NCBI RefSeq assembly: GCF_903819215.1
Contig: NZ_CAIJCT010000016.1
Length of the DNA stretch: 64,000 bases
Direction: 5' to 3' (one strand)
Source: Aedoeadaptatus coxii
GTDB lineage: Bacteria; Bacillota; Clostridia; Tissierellales; Peptoniphilaceae
In this document: piece after piece, positions 1 through 9,592 of the stretch
Layout of the letters: every line of letters starts with the position of its first letter
Position numbering within the stretch: position 1 is the stretch's first letter
Notes under the pieces: generated by a model
Database searches by the model: none
What the model saw: the letters and a program-made list of their open reading frames with translations, nothing else
What the model was told of the DNA's origin: nothing
Made by a program: the position numbers and the translations under genes

Positions 1-1173
1 GTTTTCCGCCGCCTCCATGAGTTTTTCCGCCACCAAGGAGTTTTTTGCGATGCGGTAAAGGGTGACTTTAATAGAAACGACGGAGGGGTCGTTGGCCGCC
101 TCGTCCAATAGGCGAATAATGGGCTCCATGGATTCGTAAGGATAGGAGAGGAAGATGTCCCGCTTTTCGATCTGCTCCATCATGGGCAGGTTCTCGTCCA
201 CATCCCGCCCATTTTGCGGCTCAAAGGGTTCGTCCAGATTTTCAGGCCCCATATGAGGTGCGAGCTCCTCCACCATATCGAAGAGATAGCCGAGACGCAC
301 CGGACTCGTAGTGACAAATACCCGGCTTCGATCCAGGGATAAATTCTTTAAAAGGTAGTCCAATACCTCTTTCGGCGGCAGGCGGTCGAACTCCAAACGC
401 ACGGGCATGAGACGCTTTCTTTTTTTCAGCATCTTTTTCATATGGGAGCGGTAATCTTCCGCAAATTCGTAATCTTCGTCGTCCCAGTCGATGTCCGCAT
501 TCCGTGTCAGGCTCATAGTATACGCATCTTCCACAGAATAGGATTCAAAGAGGACGGCGCCGTACTTTTCGATCACCTTCTCCAAAAGAATATGTTTATT
601 TTTATCCAGGCGGATGGCCCGTTTTAAATTAGGCGGCACCTGAATAATGCCGATGCAATTTTCGTCGTCCGATCCTTTTTTCCTCAAGCGGTAGAGAATG
701 ACGATCCCCAGATTGGGAATCCGGGGAAAGGGATGGGTTAAATCGACGATTTGATAGCTTAAATAGGGGCTTACGGTGTTTTCAAAATAGGCTCTTAAGA
801 TTCTTTCCTCGTGTTCCGTCAATTCCTCATTTTCTACGGCATAAAAACCCTTGGCCCGACACTGATCTCTAAGATCTTTAAAAACGTAATCTTTTTTCTG
901 GTATAAAACCTTGACTTGATCCATAATGGCGGCCAATTGCTCGTCCTGATCCATTTCGGATTTATTGTCGATGACGCGCTTGTTGAGCATAGAAAGATCC
1001 GTGAGGGACCCTACCCGTACCATAAAGAATTCGTCGAGATTGGAGTCGAAAATCGACAGGAATTTTAAACGCTCCAGAAGGGGAACTCGCCCATCCTGAG
1101 CTTCTTCCAAGACGCGCTCATTAAAGAGCAACCATGACAATTCGCGGTTTTGAGTGAAAGAAATATCGTGCAT
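1..1173 (-). CDS. ppk1: Polyphosphate kinase 1, N-terminal part (runs off left edge)
   Basis: The product polymerises the gamma phosphate of ATP into polyphosphate. 391 codons are visible, open to the window edge. The N-terminus reads MHDISFTQNRELSWLLFNER and continues with FLSIFDSNLDEFFMVRVGSL, the typical PPK1 N-terminal and head-domain opening. At the edge the frame reads LYRIAKNSLVAEKLMEAAEN, as in the C1 domain. PPK1 is usually about 690 residues, so roughly 300 C-terminal residues lie outside. ATG at 1173 follows an AGGAGG-type site and lies 2 bp after the ppx stop, so the two opposing activities (synthesis and degradation) share an operon. Confidence 0.95.
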   Translation of the reverse strand, partial: MHDISFTQNRELSWLLFNERVLEEAQDGRVPLLERLKFLSIFDSNLDEFFMVRVGSLTDLSMLNKRVIDNKSEMDQDEQLAAIMDQVKVLYQKKDYVFKDLRDQCRAKGFYAVENEELTEHEERILRAYFENTVSPYLSYQIVDLTHPFPRIPNLGIVILYRLRKKGSDDENCIGIIQVPPNLKRAIRLDKNKHILLEKVIEKYGAVLFESYSVEDAYTMSLTRNADIDWDDEDYEFAEDYRSHMKKMLKKRKRLMPVRLEFDRLPPKEVLDYLLKNLSLDRSRVFVTTSPVRLGYLFDMVEELAPHMGPENLDEPFEPQNGRDVDENLPMMEQIEKRDIFLSYPYESMEPIIRLLDEAANDPSVVSIKVTLYRIAKNSLVAEKLMEAAEN

Positions 1174-1175
1174 TA

Positions 1176-2078
1176 TTAGCCTCCTATAATGCGGCTGATA
1201 ACGTATCCCTCCCGAATACCCGTCTGAGCGACGGCAATTTTATCCACGTGAAAATATTTTGCGATTCGATAAAGAATCGTTAAGCCGGGCAATAAGGTAT
1301 GGATACGGTCTGCTTTTACCTTTAGAATAATCTCCATTTTTTCTTTATCATCAATGTCCAGCAAATGTTTCATTAAGGTCTTCAAATCGTCGATGTTCAT
1401 CTCGTCGTTGTCCGGATGCTCGTCGAAAAGAGTATTATACATTTTCAGCGTCGCCCGGGCGCTTCCGCCCACGGCGCAGAGAATAGGATAGCGGACCCTC
1501 GGAATGTCTTGAGCGTTTAATAAAAATTTCAAGCGCTCGTCCACTTCTTTGCGCTCATCATTGTCGATAAACAGGCCGTCTACATAGTCCCGAAAGACGG
1601 ACAGTGAGCCGATATCCAAAGAGGCTGAGTCCACGACGCGCCCCTTTTCAAAGAGCACGAGTTCCGTGGAGCCGCCGCCGATATCGGTTAAGACGCCGTT
1701 CAGGTGGCCTTCGATTGTGCCCGCTGAGCCGACGAAGGCCAGATGGGCTTCTTCTTCACCGCTTAAAATCTCGATATCGAGATCGAGGGCTTCTTTCACA
1801 CGGCGAAGAACCTCCTCCGAGTTTTTAATATTTCGGATGGAAGCGGTCGCGATGGCGTGGGTGTAGCGAATGGCATCCAACTGATCGAGAATATAAATAA
1901 AATGCCCCAGAGTTTCGATTAGGGCGCGAATACCTTCTTCAGTAAGTCGCCCGTTTTTTCGATACCCCGCCAAGCCGACGGTTTGCTTTTCATTGAATAG
2001 ATTTAGCGCCTTGCCGTCTTCTATGCGAAAAACCGACAGGCGCACGGTATTGGAACCGATGTCGATGACACTGTGCAT
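1176..2078 (-). CDS. ppx: Ppx/GppA-family exopolyphosphatase
   Basis: 300 residues of the Ppx/GppA family (ASKHA fold), which hydrolyses terminal phosphates of polyphosphate or pppGpp. Visible motifs are IDIGSNTVRLSVF at the N-terminus, a central EEEAHLAF and the phosphate-binding DIGGGSTEL near residue 148. The length matches the short Ppx form without the C-terminal HD domain found in about 500-residue versions. It sits 2 bp before ppk1 and behind a good RBS (AGGAGG-type, just above 2078). The function as polyphosphatase is inferred from the ppk1 neighbour; pppGpp phosphatase is the alternative. Confidence 0.93.
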   Translation of the reverse strand: MHSVIDIGSNTVRLSVFRIEDGKALNLFNEKQTVGLAGYRKNGRLTEEGIRALIETLGHFIYILDQLDAIRYTHAIATASIRNIKNSEEVLRRVKEALDLDIEILSGEEEAHLAFVGSAGTIEGHLNGVLTDIGGGSTELVLFEKGRVVDSASLDIGSLSVFRDYVDGLFIDNDERKEVDERLKFLLNAQDIPRVRYPILCAVGGSARATLKMYNTLFDEHPDNDEMNIDDLKTLMKHLLDIDDKEKMEIILKVKADRIHTLLPGLTILYRIAKYFHVDKIAVAQTGIREGYVISRIIGG

Positions 2079-2127
2079 CGTGCACCTCCTTTCACTCTAA
2101 CATCAAAATGTTTTGTTTATGTTAAAT

Positions 2128-3738
2128 TCAGTTTAACCCTTCATTAGGTTCCACAATATAGCGTTCGATAAAGTCTTCGTAATCGGTTTTGACGTCGAGG
2201 ACCGTGCCGTCGTCGCGAATTTCGATAATGCGATTGGCGATGGAGGAGATGAATTGGTGGTCGTGGGCTGTGAAGAGTACATTGCTCTTAAAATCGATGA
2301 GCCCGTTGTTCACCGCCTCGATACTTTCCAAATCCAAGTGATTGGTGGGCTGATCAAAGATAAGCACATTGCTGGGATCGATCATCATTTTGGAAAACAT
2401 CATGCGCACGCGCTCCCCACCGGAAAGGACGTCGACTTTTTTAAGCACTTCGTCGCCGGAAAAGAGCATGCGGCCTAAAAGGGAACGCATGACGATTTCC
2501 GATTGGTCCTCGCTGTAATTTCTGAGCCAGTCCACGAGGTTTTCGTCGCGATCGTCGAAAAATTCGCTATTATCTCTGGGGAAATAGCGCATGGTAATGG
2601 TTTGTCCCCATTTATATTCCCCTTCGTAATCGTCGCAATGGCCCGTAATGATTTCAAAGAAGCGGGTAATGGCCACGTCGTTTCCGATAAAGGCGATTTT
2701 GTCGTCTTTGTCGATTCTGAACGACATATCTTTAAAGAGCAACTTGCCGTCTAATGAAGAGGAGAGATTTTCCACCGTTAGAATTTCGTTGCCTACTTCC
2801 CTCGAAAGGGTAAAGCCCACGAAGGGATAACGTCTCGAGGAAGGGCGGATTTCGGTGAGGTCGATCTTATCCAAAAGCTTTTTACGACTCGTAGCTTGTT
2901 TGGATTTCGATTTATTGGCGCTGAACCGTTGGATGAAGTCCGTAAGCTCTTTGATCTTTTCTTCTTTCTTCTTGTTTTGCTCTTTTAAAAGCTTGGCCGC
3001 CAATTGCCCCGATTCGTACCAGAAATCGTAGTTCCCGGTGACCATGTTGATCTTGCCGAAGTCGATGTCCACCATGTGGGTACATACGTTATTTAAGAAA
3101 TGGCGATCGTGGCTGACCACGAGGACGATGCCGGGGAAGTCGGCGAGGAAATCCTCAAGCCACATGACGGCGCGCACATCGAGACCGTTGGTGGGCTCGT
3201 CTAAAAGCAAAATGCCCGGCTCGCCGAAAAGAGCCTGCGCGAGAAGAACTTTTACTTTCTCCGCTTCAGAAAGTTCATACATGGTCTGCTCATGCTTTTC
3301 CAGGGGAATCCCCAAGCCTTGAAGCAAACGGGAGGCTTCCGATTCCGCTTCATATCCGTTCATTTCCTGGAATTTCGCCTCCAATTCCCCGGCGCGAATA
3401 CCGTCCTCGTCGGAAAAATCGGGTTTCATGTAGATGGCGTCTTTTTCTTCCCGAATGGCGTAAAGTTCTTCATTCCCTTGAATTACCGTGTCCAATACGG
3501 AAAAATCATCGTAGGCAAAGTGGTCTTGCTTTAATTTGGAGATACGCTCATTTTTATCTTTCGATACGTGGCCCGTGGTAGGTTCCAATTCGCCGGAGAG
3601 AATTTTTAAAAAAGTGGATTTTCCCGCACCATTGGCGCCGATAATGCCGTAGCAATTGCCCCCTTGAAAGAGGAGATCCACATCGTCGAACAATTTCTTG
3701 TCCGGAAACAACACGCTGACATTTGATACTTGTAACAT
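2128..3738 (-). CDS. ABC-F family ATPase (ribosome-associated type)
   Basis: 536 residues with two ABC ATPase domains and no membrane segments, the ABC-F plan (YkpA/YbiT-like). Domain 1 has Walker A GANGAGKST (about residue 36) and LLLDEPTNGLD; domain 2 has the signature LSGGERVRM and IFDQPTNHLD. A lysine-rich linker (about 245-290, KEQNKKKEEKIKEL and SANKSKSKQATSRKK) fits the P-site tRNA interaction motif region. The Walker A of domain 2 is degenerate (AFIGNDVAITR), as in the YbiT/YkpA subgroup. ABC-F proteins act on the ribosome as translation factors or antibiotic-protection proteins; which one cannot be told here. An extended -10 (TGGTACAAT) lies upstream on the minus strand near 3775. 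Confidence 0.93.
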   Translation of the reverse strand: MLQVSNVSVLFPDKKLFDDVDLLFQGGNCYGIIGANGAGKSTFLKILSGELEPTTGHVSKDKNERISKLKQDHFAYDDFSVLDTVIQGNEELYAIREEKDAIYMKPDFSDEDGIRAGELEAKFQEMNGYEAESEASRLLQGLGIPLEKHEQTMYELSEAEKVKVLLAQALFGEPGILLLDEPTNGLDVRAVMWLEDFLADFPGIVLVVSHDRHFLNNVCTHMVDIDFGKINMVTGNYDFWYESGQLAAKLLKEQNKKKEEKIKELTDFIQRFSANKSKSKQATSRKKLLDKIDLTEIRPSSRRYPFVGFTLSREVGNEILTVENLSSSLDGKLLFKDMSFRIDKDDKIAFIGNDVAITRFFEIITGHCDDYEGEYKWGQTITMRYFPRDNSEFFDDRDENLVDWLRNYSEDQSEIVMRSLLGRMLFSGDEVLKKVDVLSGGERVRMMFSKMMIDPSNVLIFDQPTNHLDLESIEAVNNGLIDFKSNVLFTAHDHQFISSIANRIIEIRDDGTVLDVKTDYEDFIERYIVEPNEGLN

Positions 3739-3872
3739 ATTTCACCTTCTAAATTTATTTCAATTGACTGTATTGTACCATAAGACGCCGTCTCCACACC
3801 CCTTTTGATAGAGATCCCATAAGGATCAGACATGAAAATGTTTGCTACCGTCGGTTTTTGGGCATACTGTGC

Positions 3873-3878
3873 TATAAT
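3873..3878 (+). promoter_or_regulatory. Extended -10 promoter of pncB
   Basis: TGCTATAAT (extended -10, TATAAT at 3873-3878) lies about 38 bp before the pncB ATG. No good -35 hexamer is visible at 17 bp, which is tolerated for extended -10 promoters. Confidence 0.55.
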
Positions 3879-3916
3879 GAAACCAATTGATCGTATAATT
3901 TGAGAAAGAGAGTATT

Positions 3917-5362
3917 ATGAAATTTACAGATAATAACAACTACACGCTCCTGGCGGACTTTTACGAGTTCACCATGGGAAACGGTTATTTTGAAAACGGA
4001 ATGAAAGATGAAATCGTCCACTTCGATATGTTCTTTCGCTCCGCACCGGACGATGCCAGTTACGTTATTTTAAGCGGACTGGAACAACTTATCGAGTATT
4101 TGGAAAATCTCCACTTCGACGAAGAGGACATCGACTTTTTAAGAAGCAAGGGCATTTTCAGCGAAGAATTTTTAGACTATCTGGCGAATTTTAAATTTGA
4201 ATGCGACGTGCGCGCCATTCCCGAAGGCACGGTGGTGTTCCCCTCCGAGCCGCTCGTTACCGTTCGTGGACCCGCCATTCAGGCGCAAATGATCGAAACC
4301 ATGGTGCTTTTAACCATTAATCACCAAACCATGATTACCACCAAGGCCAATCGCATTTGCAAAGCCGCCGGCGAACGCCCCGTCACGGAATTCGGTTCCC
4401 GTCGCGCTCAAGGTTACAGCGGCGCCAATTTAGGCGCCCGTGCCGCCTACATCGGCGGCTGCAACGGCAGTGCCAATACTCTCGCCGAACAGCTTTACGG
4501 CGTGCCCGCCCTGGGCACCATGGCCCACAGCTGGGTGCAAATGTTCGACGAAGAAATCGACGCCTTTAGAGCCTACGCAAAAGTTTATCCCGACAGCTGT
4601 TTCCTGCTCATCGATACTTACGACGTGCTTCATCAAGGCCTCCCCAATGCCATTCAAGTCTTTAGGGAACTGCGGGAGCAAGGCTACGAAGGCCGCGGCG
4701 TGCGCATCGATTCCGGCGACATCGCCTATCTTTCCAAAGCCTGCCGCAAAATGTTAGACGACGCCGGCTTCCCCGACGTGACGATTATGGCGTCTAATTC
4801 CTTAGACGAATACGTCATCGAAGACCTTTTAAAACAAGGGGCCCAAGTGGATTCCTTCGGCGTCGGCGAACGACTCATTACCTCGAAGAGCCACCCGGTT
4901 TTCGGCGGCGTGTACAAACTGGTAGCCCGCGAAGAAGAGGGCGAGGTCATCCCTACGATTAAAATTTCAGAAAATGTGTCGAAGATTACCACCCCCGGCG
5001 TAAAAGACGTTTACCGTTTTTACGACAAGGAAAAGGGCAAAGCTCTCGCCGATGTCATCGCCGTTAAAGGGGAAGAAGTTCCGGATGAACACTATGAAAT
5101 CTTCCATCCCCTCTTTACTTGGAAGCGCAAGACGCTGAAAAATTACGAAGTGCGCTCCCTTCTGGAAGATATTTACGTCGACGGCAAGCTGGTTTACGAA
5201 AGCCCCTCTCTGGAAGACATTCGAGAAAAAGTACAACGGGAGTTGGCCAGCCTTTGGGACGAAATTAAACGGCTCAACACGCCGCAGGAATACATCGTCG
5301 ACCTTAGCCCGGAACTTTGGAAAATCAAAGACGATTTACTCAAAAAACACAATTCCAATTAA
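3917..5362 (+). CDS. pncB: Nicotinate phosphoribosyltransferase
   Basis: 481 residues. It converts nicotinate and PRPP to nicotinate mononucleotide, the first step of the Preiss-Handler NAD salvage route. The N-terminus NYTLLADFYEFTMGNGYF, the central EFGSRRAQG with GGCNGSANTLAEQLYGVPALGTMAHSW, and the DSGD motif (residues near 263) are typical of the long Firmicutes PncB. The single-gene transcript starts from its own promoter and ends at the hairpin at 5367-5395. Confidence 0.95.
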   Translation: MKFTDNNNYTLLADFYEFTMGNGYFENGMKDEIVHFDMFFRSAPDDASYVILSGLEQLIEYLENLHFDEEDIDFLRSKGIFSEEFLDYLANFKFECDVRAIPEGTVVFPSEPLVTVRGPAIQAQMIETMVLLTINHQTMITTKANRICKAAGERPVTEFGSRRAQGYSGANLGARAAYIGGCNGSANTLAEQLYGVPALGTMAHSWVQMFDEEIDAFRAYAKVYPDSCFLLIDTYDVLHQGLPNAIQVFRELREQGYEGRGVRIDSGDIAYLSKACRKMLDDAGFPDVTIMASNSLDEYVIEDLLKQGAQVDSFGVGERLITSKSHPVFGGVYKLVAREEEGEVIPTIKISENVSKITTPGVKDVYRFYDKEKGKALADVIAVKGEEVPDEHYEIFHPLFTWKRKTLKNYEVRSLLEDIYVDGKLVYESPSLEDIREKVQRELASLWDEIKRLNTPQEYIVDLSPELWKIKDDLLKKHNSN

Positions 5363-5366
5363 AAGA

Positions 5367-5395
5367 AACGTCAGGTTTTTGGCCTGACGTTTTTT
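5367..5395 (+). terminator. Intrinsic terminator of pncB, probably bidirectional
   Basis: The stem AACGTCAGG / CCTGACGTT with a 7-nt loop is followed by T5. The opposite strand also has a T-rich tail (TTTCTTTT), so it can serve the minus-strand wal operon end as well. Confidence 0.9.
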
Positions 5396-5403
5396 AGTTG
5401 ATT

Positions 5404-5604
5404 TTATTTTTTGTTTTCTTTCAGTTTATCAAACTTGAAGTAAAGAATACTATTGAAAAGGACATAAAAGAGAAGGGTTAAATTGGCGCTGTCCTGTAAA
5501 GCCGACGGGAAATCGCCGCTCTGAATTCCCTTGACCGCCAAAAGGGATAAAAACCATATTACAGGCACCGCAAGTTCGTAATAGAAAAATTGTTTTCGCG
5601 TCAT
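5404..5604 (-). CDS. Small two-TM membrane protein at end of wal operon
   Basis: 66 residues with two hydrophobic stretches (about 8-25 and 42-56) and a charged C-terminus, KFDKLKENKK. RBS AAGGAGG sits 7 nt before the ATG. It starts 12 bp after the yycI stop and runs into the shared terminator, so it is probably the last gene of the walRK-yycHI operon. I do not recognise the family. A role as an accessory membrane partner of the WalK complex is only suggested by position. Confidence 0.7.
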   Translation of the reverse strand: MTRKQFFYYELAVPVIWFLSLLAVKGIQSGDFPSALQDSANLTLLFYVLFNSILYFKFDKLKENKK

Positions 5605-5616
5605 CGTCTTTCCTCC

Positions 5617-6456
5617 TTATCGCAAGAGTACCAGTTCTTCCCCGCCGTCTAACACCATGCGCCAGGCTACGGTGGAGTAGCCCCTCGTGGCGTGGGAGAG
5701 GTTTTCCACCGATCCCTGATCTTCCAAATTGAAGTAATAGCAGGGATCGATTGCTTCGATGGTACGCCCCTTTAAGCTTTCATGAGAGAGAAGGCGCAAA
5801 AGGGATTGGCTGGCGAGAGGCAGTGCTTTTTCGCTGTCGGTTTCGGCGATGACATTGACCCAAAGGCGATCCATTTTTACCACGGCATCGCCTAAAATAT
5901 CGATCTCAGTATAAGTGGATTCCATGTGGCGATCGTTATACATACAGGTGTAAGTCAGTCGCCAGCGATTTCCCTCCTGATCCGCCGTAACCAGTTGCAT
6001 ATCCCGAGTGGAAAATTTCCGCTCTTCGAGGAAGCGCTTCGCCACTTGCTCCGCTTCTTTTTTCTCCAGTGAGCGGTTGGATGTGTGGTCGGCGGTGTAA
6101 ATAATTCGTCGATTGTCGGTGATCTTTAATTTCGCGTGAATTCCTTCGATCGTAAGGAGTTGATCCCGATCGGCGGTAATTTTTCCCTTTCCCCTAAACA
6201 TGCGCTCGTTCCAATGATCGGCGGTGTCGTGTTCGTATTCCACATCCAGTATGGGAAGTTTCTCTCCGTCTTTGGGAATGGAAGCAACCAAAGTAATGCC
6301 GCTTTTTTTCAAAAGTTTTTCCGTCTCCCTATGAAAGGCGGCGGAATCTTCTTTCGGCGAAATACGCCGTTGATCTAAAAGGAGTACGCCTGCGAGAAAT
6401 AAATCGGTAAGCAGGAGGGCGATAAGAAGAACGGTTTTCGCTTTGTGCCAATTCAC
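5617..6456 (-). CDS. yycI: YycI-type regulator of the WalRK two-component system
   Basis: 279 residues with one N-terminal membrane anchor (about 7-25, VLLIALLLTDLFLAGVLLL) and an extracytoplasmic domain of the YycI type. Overlaps the yycH stop by 4 nt (ATGA), so translation is coupled. In Bacillus YycH and YycI form a membrane complex with WalK that tunes kinase activity; the same role here is inferred from operon order and topology. Confidence 0.85.
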   Translation of the reverse strand: MNWHKAKTVLLIALLLTDLFLAGVLLLDQRRISPKEDSAAFHRETEKLLKKSGITLVASIPKDGEKLPILDVEYEHDTADHWNERMFRGKGKITADRDQLLTIEGIHAKLKITDNRRIIYTADHTSNRSLEKKEAEQVAKRFLEERKFSTRDMQLVTADQEGNRWRLTYTCMYNDRHMESTYTEIDILGDAVVKMDRLWVNVIAETDSEKALPLASQSLLRLLSHESLKGRTIEAIDPCYYFNLEDQGSVENLSHATRGYSTVAWRMVLDGGEELVLLR

Positions 6457-7790
6457 TTCTCATCACCTCCTACTAAAACGCCGCTTTCGCCGTCAAAGAT
6501 GTAGCGCTCGTCGCCCATGTCGATGACGTAGCCGTAGCGTAGAGGTTTTTCGTCCGATTGCGTGTCGTCGATGTAGCACATAAAGAAATTATTCAGATTC
6601 TTTAAAGTCTTATCGTATCCCTCTTCCGCCGTGCCGAAAATGGCGGGATTGCGTTTCATAATCTCTTCAAAGGGCAACCCTTCTTGGGTCACGTCGCCTC
6701 CCAGTCCTTCCACCTTATTGCGGTAAATGGAGCGCAGGCGTTCCACACGGTTGTTGTAAATTTCAAGCTCGATGAAGTCGGCGGGCTTGCCCTTTAGGGG
6801 AAAGACCGTCATGCCTTTTTCCGTAAAATCCATAATCACGCGGAAGCCCGTGCGCTTTCCCGAACCGATGGGCTCGATGCGCTGCATGTAGAGGTCGTCG
6901 ATATTGCCCGTGGTCTTGGCTAAAAATTCGTAAGCCACTTGCAGGGCGCCGGCGGCGTCGGTAACGGTTTGCGTCGTGTCGGAATTGTTGTGGTAATCCA
7001 GCATACCGTTATCGGAAAGGCGCACATTGCGCTTGCCGTAAACGTAGAGAACGGAATCCTCTTCCCTAATGACGTGAATGTCGTCGATGGACGTGCTTAA
7101 AAGACGCTGTACTAAATCTGTGCGGTAAGGGCCTTTCATGTCTTTTATTTCATTGCGGTAGACCATGCCCCCTTCAAAATGAGGCGTGCCTTCCGGCAAA
7201 TACACCGCTCGCGCAATGCCGTAGCGCTCCCAAAGGGAAGTGTAGGCGGGGTAGTGTTCCTTTTCCAACGTGCGAATGTACTGGTTAATGGCGGAAAGAG
7301 GAGTCCATTTTTCCGTGCGGTACACCCCGCGATCGGTTTCAAATAAAATGCCGTCGGCTTCGGAAAAGTAAATGCGAAGGAGTTTGCCCTTTAAATCGTC
7401 GATATTGTAAATCTTTTTAAAGAGATCGGAATAGGTGTCGTTTCCCAAATCGAATACTACCGAAGGCTCGTCGTGGAGCTTCAGGTATTCCTTGTAATCC
7501 ATTCGCGCCCACTGCTTGTCGTCTTTATCGGCGATGTTTTGTTTCAAAAGGTTGCGGTAAAAAGGCCACAGGTTTTTAAGCTGATAGAGTTTGGTATGTT
7601 TGCCGCCGCCGAAATTGACTACGGCGGAAAAGGGCAGCAAGCGACCGGTTACCGATTCGCTCAAGGTAACCTCCGATGCTTTAATTAATTTTTTCCCCGT
7701 AGGCGGCGGTGAAATCCAAATCTGGCGCGCCAAAAGCACGGTAATGACGAGCAATACCGCAATGGCTCCGCTTTTTAGCCTTTCTTTCAT
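6453..7790 (-). CDS. yycH: YycH-type regulator of the WalRK two-component system
   Basis: 445 residues. A single N-terminal membrane segment (about 8-25) precedes a large extracytoplasmic region of the YycH family. The start codon overlaps the walK stop by 4 nt and the stop overlaps the yycI start by 4 nt. The family restrains or modulates WalK through membrane-segment contacts. Sequence conservation is low as usual for YycH, so the call rests on length, topology and the walR-walK-yycH-yycI order. Confidence 0.85.
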   Translation of the reverse strand: MKERLKSGAIAVLLVITVLLARQIWISPPPTGKKLIKASEVTLSESVTGRLLPFSAVVNFGGGKHTKLYQLKNLWPFYRNLLKQNIADKDDKQWARMDYKEYLKLHDEPSVVFDLGNDTYSDLFKKIYNIDDLKGKLLRIYFSEADGILFETDRGVYRTEKWTPLSAINQYIRTLEKEHYPAYTSLWERYGIARAVYLPEGTPHFEGGMVYRNEIKDMKGPYRTDLVQRLLSTSIDDIHVIREEDSVLYVYGKRNVRLSDNGMLDYHNNSDTTQTVTDAAGALQVAYEFLAKTTGNIDDLYMQRIEPIGSGKRTGFRVIMDFTEKGMTVFPLKGKPADFIELEIYNNRVERLRSIYRNKVEGLGGDVTQEGLPFEEIMKRNPAIFGTAEEGYDKTLKNLNNFFMCYIDDTQSDEKPLRYGYVIDMGDERYIFDGESGVLVGGDEK

Positions 7791-9592
7791 TGTTCCTCCT
7801 GATCCATGGGAAAGCTCAAGAGCACTTCCGTACCCTTGTTCAGTTCACTTTTTATGCGAATGCGCCCGCCCATGTTTTCCATAATGTCCCGTGCAATGGA
7901 AAGGCCCAGTCCGCTGCCGCCGCCGTCGCGGCTTCTGCCTTTTTCCGCGCGGTAAAAGCGTTCGAAAATGCGCTCTAAATCGCTTCTGGAAATGCCGATG
8001 CCGTTGTCCTTCACCTGAATGTGCACCCGGGAACCGTAATTTCGCCCGACGACTTCGATTTTTCCGGCATAGGTGGTGTACTTAAAGGCGTTGGTCAGAA
8101 TATTCGTAATAACCTGGTAGGCGCCGTGGCGATCGGCGAGGAAGGGGCGAATATCTTCCGGAATATCTAAATACACTCGGTGATGTCGCTCCTTAATCAT
8201 GGGCTGGAGGGATTCCAGAATATTGGTAATCACTTCGTAGGCATCCATGGAGACGAGATCCCAGTTGGTGCGCTTGGCGTCCATATTGGAAAGCTGCAAT
8301 AAATCGGTGACCAAATGGGTCATGCGGTCGGTTTCCCGATCGATAATCGACAAAAATCGCTGCTGAGCATCTCGATCCAATTGGGCTTTGAGCATGGTTT
8401 CCGTGTAAGATTTAATCGTCGTAATGGGCGTCTTTAATTCGTGGCCCACATTGGCGACGAAGTCTTTCCTGAGAATATCCAAATTATGTTCTTCCGTAAT
8501 ATCCTGCAACACGGCGATAATCCCCTGGGGATTTTTACTGTCCCCTTTGTAAGGGGCGTAGCGAATATTGTAAAATTTGTTTTTAATTTCGATTTGGCTA
8601 AGCCCCGTCAAGGAGCCGAGCTCGTAGTAGTTGATCTTTTCGATATTGAGTCGCTTTAAGTCGAAGGGCTTGCCGATGGCGTCTTCCGGCACATTTAAAA
8701 TTTCCCGAGCCACGGGATTAATGTGGAGCAGAAGGCTCCCCGAATCCACGGCAATAACCCCTTCCGACATATAGTGGAACATGGTATCCAATTTAGAGCG
8801 CTCGGAATCCATTCTGGAAATAGTCTCTTCCAATTCGCTGGTAAGGTAATTGAACATACTGCCCAGCCTGCCGATTTCATCGTTGCTTTTGACGTCGACT
8901 TTTTGGTTAAAGTTGCCTTCCGCCATTTCCCGCGCCTGCCGCGTCACATCCCGAATGGGAAGGGTAATGGAACGGGCGAGGATATAGGCGAGGACGGTGG
9001 TGACGGCGAGAGCCACAACTGTAGCGTAGGTCATAATAACGCGGGCATCGCCGACCACATCGTAAACCGAGGAAAGATTGGCGACCATGTAAAATAAGCC
9101 CATGACGCTGCCGTCTTTTGCGTAAACAGGCATAGTATAATGGGCATAGCGCACGCCGCTTTGATTGTCTTCCCTTAAAACGGAAGCCCCCTCCCCGCGA
9201 AAGGCATCTAAAATAAGCTTAGGGGAAAGATTGCCGTCCCCTAAGGCATTGGTGCCGGACACGAGATTGGCGGAATTGGTCGTGGTGGCGAGGATCTTCG
9301 GCACATTGCCGGGGCCGATGGCGTAAATAGTTTCGTCGCTTCCGATTCGCCACGCATCCAGCGTGTTTTGAATGCGATCCGCCGCCGCTTCCCACTTCAT
9401 TTCCGTCAAATAGGGAGAGGAATTGGCGATGGAAGACAGTGTCTGCTCCATATCCGTCTGCACTTTTTCCAATTGGGCGTCTTCCAATCGCTTGACGATA
9501 AAGGCGCCGACAATGGCCATAACGACGGTGACGAGCATCACATAGATAAAAATGAATCGCCATTTTATACTGGCGTAATGCTTATCCTCCAA
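7787..9592 (-). CDS. walK: WalK cell-wall sensor histidine kinase
   Basis: 601 residues. Order of domains: TM1 about 11-33, an extracytoplasmic sensor domain to about 185, TM2 about 186-208, HAMP (about 208-260), PAS (about 265-370), HisKA with phospho-acceptor H384 in NVGHELKTPI, and a HATPase domain with the N box (NILTNAFKY), DNGIGI and GGGSGLGLSI. This is the full WalK (YycG) plan. It controls cell-wall hydrolase and wall-synthesis genes with WalR. It overlaps walR by 11 nt and yycH by 4 nt. Confidence 0.96.
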   Translation of the reverse strand: MEDKHYASIKWRFIFIYVMLVTVVMAIVGAFIVKRLEDAQLEKVQTDMEQTLSSIANSSPYLTEMKWEAAADRIQNTLDAWRIGSDETIYAIGPGNVPKILATTTNSANLVSGTNALGDGNLSPKLILDAFRGEGASVLREDNQSGVRYAHYTMPVYAKDGSVMGLFYMVANLSSVYDVVGDARVIMTYATVVALAVTTVLAYILARSITLPIRDVTRQAREMAEGNFNQKVDVKSNDEIGRLGSMFNYLTSELEETISRMDSERSKLDTMFHYMSEGVIAVDSGSLLLHINPVAREILNVPEDAIGKPFDLKRLNIEKINYYELGSLTGLSQIEIKNKFYNIRYAPYKGDSKNPQGIIAVLQDITEEHNLDILRKDFVANVGHELKTPITTIKSYTETMLKAQLDRDAQQRFLSIIDRETDRMTHLVTDLLQLSNMDAKRTNWDLVSMDAYEVITNILESLQPMIKERHHRVYLDIPEDIRPFLADRHGAYQVITNILTNAFKYTTYAGKIEVVGRNYGSRVHIQVKDNGIGISRSDLERIFERFYRAEKGRSRDGGGSGLGLSIARDIMENMGGRIRIKSELNKGTEVLLSFPMDQEEQ